From contig CAWJSC010000012.1 of assembly GCA_963845425.1 (NCBI GenBank), positions 1-64,000 on the forward strand: a DNA stretch of 64,000 bases. Reading direction: 5' to 3'. The notes under the pieces are model-generated. The model saw nothing but the letters and a program-made list of their open reading frames with translations, made no database searches and was not told where the DNA came from. A program made the translations under genes and the position numbers. Below, in pieces: positions 63,698 to 64,000 of the stretch. The stretch comes from DATDAH01 sp963845425. GTDB lineage: Bacteria > Actinomycetota > Acidimicrobiia > Acidimicrobiales > DATDAH01. Numbering within the stretch: position 1 is the stretch's first letter; each line of letters begins with the position of its first letter.

Positions 63698-64000
63698 TCA
63701 GGGGACCTCGGCGGCCGCGTTCTCCTCGGCCGCGGCCGCCTCGGCGTCTTTGGCGTCCAGGGCGGCCGCCGCGGCCTCCAGGACCCGGGCGCTGCAGCCG
63801 GCCATCTCCATGGGGGGCACGGCTTCCTCCACGATGCGGGTGGCCAGGGCCCGGAAGGCCTCGGCGGCCGGGCCGTCGCCCAAGGCGATGGGCCGGCCAC
63901 CGTCGCCTCCGGCCGCCACCGCGGGCTCCAGCGGGATGGAGCCCAGGAGGGGCACGCCGGCTTCGCGGGCCAGGTCGTTGCCCCCGCCCTCGCCGAAGAG
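63698..64000 (-). CDS. Mrp/ApbC-type iron-sulfur carrier ATPase (C-terminal part)
   Basis: Only the last 100 residues are in the window; the 5' part lies beyond the right edge. LFGEGGGNDLAREAGVPLLGSIPLEP and GRPIALGDGPAAEAFRALATRI match the C-terminal half of Mrp/Nbp35 P-loop proteins, which load iron-sulfur clusters. An Ala/Glu tail (EENAAAEVP) ends it. The cyclase gene follows 19 bases downstream. Confidence 0.85.
   Translation of the reverse strand, partial: LFGEGGGNDLAREAGVPLLGSIPLEPAVAAGGDGGRPIALGDGPAAEAFRALATRIVEEAVPPMEMAGCSARVLEAAAAALDAKDAEAAAAEENAAAEVP

Overview
The window is about 64 kb of very GC-rich, densely coding DNA from an actinobacterium. Evidence for this is a dnaK-type operon ending in hspR with a HAIR operator at clpB, a WhiB protein, an acyl-CoA carboxylase epsilon peptide, a paired ArsA/GET3-like ATPase set near whiB, septum-formation-type lipoproteins, and many GTG starts with a TANNNT box 6-8 bases upstream (leaderless style). 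A deep-branching actinobacterial class such as Acidimicrobiia is my inference, not proven. No phage, insertion sequence, rRNA or CRISPR was seen; one tRNA is present.

Layout. 1-5.5 kb: heat-shock genes grpE-dnaJ-hspR, a convergent yaaA, and clpB behind an HspR operator. 5.6-9.3 kb: four pseudopilin/pilin genes of the Tad type, the last fusing a Flp-like pilin to a threonine-rich stalk and a beta-sandwich head. 9.4-23.7 kb: most of de novo purine synthesis (purA, purD, purE, purB, purC, purS, purQ, purL, purF, purM) with pyrE, interrupted by a repeat-rich zinc-finger protein and a small unknown gene. 24-29.6 kb: acyl-CoA carboxylase beta and epsilon, a metallophosphoesterase, three tandem lipoproteins and a CoA transferase. 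29.8-35.6 kb: a polyamine module, with an aminoaldehyde dehydrogenase divergent from a potABCD-like ABC transporter. 35.8-40.1 kb: a minus-strand run of hydroxyacyl-CoA dehydrogenase, aat, a MeaA/Ecm-type B12 mutase and a degenerate GGDEF protein. 40.2-47.1 kb: small enzymes, cyclophilin, lysC, asd, tRNA-Pro, a frameshifted aldehyde dehydrogenase, a receiver protein and a STAS protein. 47.2-51 kb: two ArsA-like ATPases, an NfeD-type membrane protein and whiB. 51.3-54.3 kb: selB and selA. 54.4-64 kb: FxsA, Nudix, beta-lactamase fold, the ATP-grasp/alpha-E/transglutaminase operon, a cupredoxin, a two-component system, a cyclase and the C-terminal end of an Mrp ATPase.

Most striking observations. 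(1) selA ends in UGA in the same frame as selB, and selB has no ATG, GTG or TTG start before its P-loop, so the selenocysteine machinery genes may be joined through the very codon they recode, or carry a one-base indel. (2) A dispersed, roughly 260-bp repeat has inverted ends and a 44-nt palindromic core whose stems differ by compensatory changes; all three core-bearing copies lie between convergent genes, and a fourth partial copy precedes the carboxylase gene. (3) A 7-bp tandem duplication precisely accounts for a frameshift in an aldehyde dehydrogenase. (4) There is a Flp-pilin fusion protein with a probable adhesive head.
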